Positions 7,416 to 8,051 of a stretch of DNA of 8,051 nt are shown here, piece after piece; the first letter of the stretch is position 1; each line of letters starts with the position of its first letter. Source of the stretch: Lachnospiraceae bacterium (GTDB lineage: Bacteria > Bacillota > Clostridia > Lachnospirales > Lachnospiraceae); assembly GCA_021204285.1 (NCBI GenBank), contig JAJPZP010000263.1, forward strand, positions 1,806-9,856. The letters run 5' to 3'. Both the position numbers and the translations under genes were made by a program. The notes beneath the pieces were generated by a model that did no database searches, had not been told where the DNA came from, and saw only the letters and a program-made list of their open reading frames with translations.

Positions 7416-8051
7416 ATGAGGGACAAAATACAGCTGAAAGCGCTTGCGAAAATAAACCTGGGACTGGATGTGCTGCGCAGACGGGAGGACGGTTATCATG
7501 AGGTAAAGATGCTCATGCAGACGGTTACGCTGCATGATGAACTGGAATTGCAGAGGATAAGAGAACCGGGGATACGGGTGGAGACGAACCTGCCCTACCT
7601 GCCGACGAATGAAAACAATCTGGTCTACAAGGCAGCGAAGCTGTTGATGGATGAGTTTGATATCCGGGGCGGTCTCGCGATCCGTCTCACCAAACGGATA
7701 CCGGTGGCTGCCGGCATGGCGGGCGGAAGCGCAGACGGGGCGGCTGTCCTGTGGGGCGTGAACCAGATGTACGGTCTGGGGCTTTCGCGGGAGGCGTTGA
7801 TGGAGCGCGGCGTTCAGCTTGGAGCGGATGTTCCTTATTGTGTGATGCGGGGAACTGCGCTTGCGGAGGGCATCGGCGAGAGGCTGAAGCCGCTGCCGTC
7901 TATGCCGCACTGTACGATCCTGATTGCGAAACCGGGCGTCAATGTGTCAACCCGCTTCGTCTATGAGAATCTTCATGCGAACGAGCTGCACCCGGAGCAG
8001 CACCCGGACGTGGATGCCATGATCGAGGCGCTGGAGCGGGGAGACCTGCAG
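7416..8051 (+). CDS. ispE: 4-(cytidine 5'-diphospho)-2-C-methyl-D-erythritol kinase, 3'-truncated by window end
   Basis: The first 212 codons are present, open to the last base; family members are about 280-300 residues. The enzyme phosphorylates CDP-methylerythritol at the 2-hydroxyl with ATP, the fourth step of the non-mevalonate (MEP) route to isoprenoids, in the cytoplasm. It is a GHMP kinase. The N-terminal ALAKINLGLDVL carries K12 and N14 (substrate site), and GYH at 26-28 has the conserved histidine. The ATP-binding glycine-rich motif PVAAGMAGGSADGAA spans 96-110. GADVPY contains D138, equivalent to the catalytic aspartate of characterised IspE. All key residues in the visible part are intact. 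It follows the SPOCS/LysM gene by 27 nt without a visible terminator, so some transcripts probably continue from it; as a housekeeping gene it may also have another promoter not recognisable here. Confidence 0.97.
   Translation, partial: MRDKIQLKALAKINLGLDVLRRREDGYHEVKMLMQTVTLHDELELQRIREPGIRVETNLPYLPTNENNLVYKAAKLLMDEFDIRGGLAIRLTKRIPVAAGMAGGSADGAAVLWGVNQMYGLGLSREALMERGVQLGADVPYCVMRGTALAEGIGERLKPLPSMPHCTILIAKPGVNVSTRFVYENLHANELHPEQHPDVDAMIEALERGDLQ

Noticed and set aside
7751..7966. Small + strand ORF of 71 codons inside ispE
   Set aside because: It lies in a different frame within a clear GHMP kinase coding region and has no family resemblance; it is a shadow of ispE.
1..8051. A defence system, mobile element or other novel multi-gene system
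   Set aside because: All coding space is accounted for by ATPase, spore-envelope, lipoprotein and isoprenoid genes; no integrase, transposase, nuclease, repeat array or terminal inverted repeat was seen.

Overview
The window looks like a chromosomal segment of an endospore-forming member of the Clostridia, probably Lachnospiraceae-like. This rests on three things: a bacterial V/A-type ATPase operon in the order E-C-F-A-B-D, a SPOCS (DUF3794) plus LysM spore-envelope protein, and an ispE gene of the non-mevalonate isoprenoid pathway. GC content is moderate to fairly high, and every gene lies on the + strand. I see no tRNA, rRNA, CRISPR array, insertion sequence or phage gene.

Positions 1-5282 hold the 3' part of a V-type (A/V-type) ATP synthase operon: the C-terminal end of subunit E, then complete subunits C, F, A, B and D. 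Junctions are tight. C and F overlap by 8 nt, A and B abut with no gap, and the D ribosome binding site overlaps the B stop codon. Together these genes encode the catalytic A3B3 head, the central shaft (D, F), the rotor-to-membrane socket (C) and part of a peripheral stalk (E). The membrane subunits (I and K) and the second stalk subunit are not here; by the usual gene order they should lie upstream of position 1. The transported ion (H+ or Na+) cannot be read from this window. A strong intrinsic terminator (5306-5340) closes the operon.

Positions 5341-8051 hold a second, apparently separate unit: a small lipoprotein with a PrcB-like C-terminal domain, a 523-residue SPOCS/LysM protein that resembles SipL (the SpoIVA-interacting spore coat and cortex morphogenesis factor of Clostridioides difficile), and the first 212 codons of ispE. 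A possible sporulation-type promoter lies directly behind the terminator, with a -10-like CATAAGATA at 5362-5370. If real, it would link this cluster to mother-cell transcription, but the match is weak and the sigma factor is ambiguous.

Most of the window is ordinary, well-conserved biology. The points most worth following are the lipoprotein-SPOCS/LysM-ispE cluster, its possible sporulation promoter, the three-unit architecture and cysteine cluster of the SPOCS protein, and the near absence of TTA/CTA/TCA codons in the ATPase head genes, which creates a spurious 751-codon antisense ORF.
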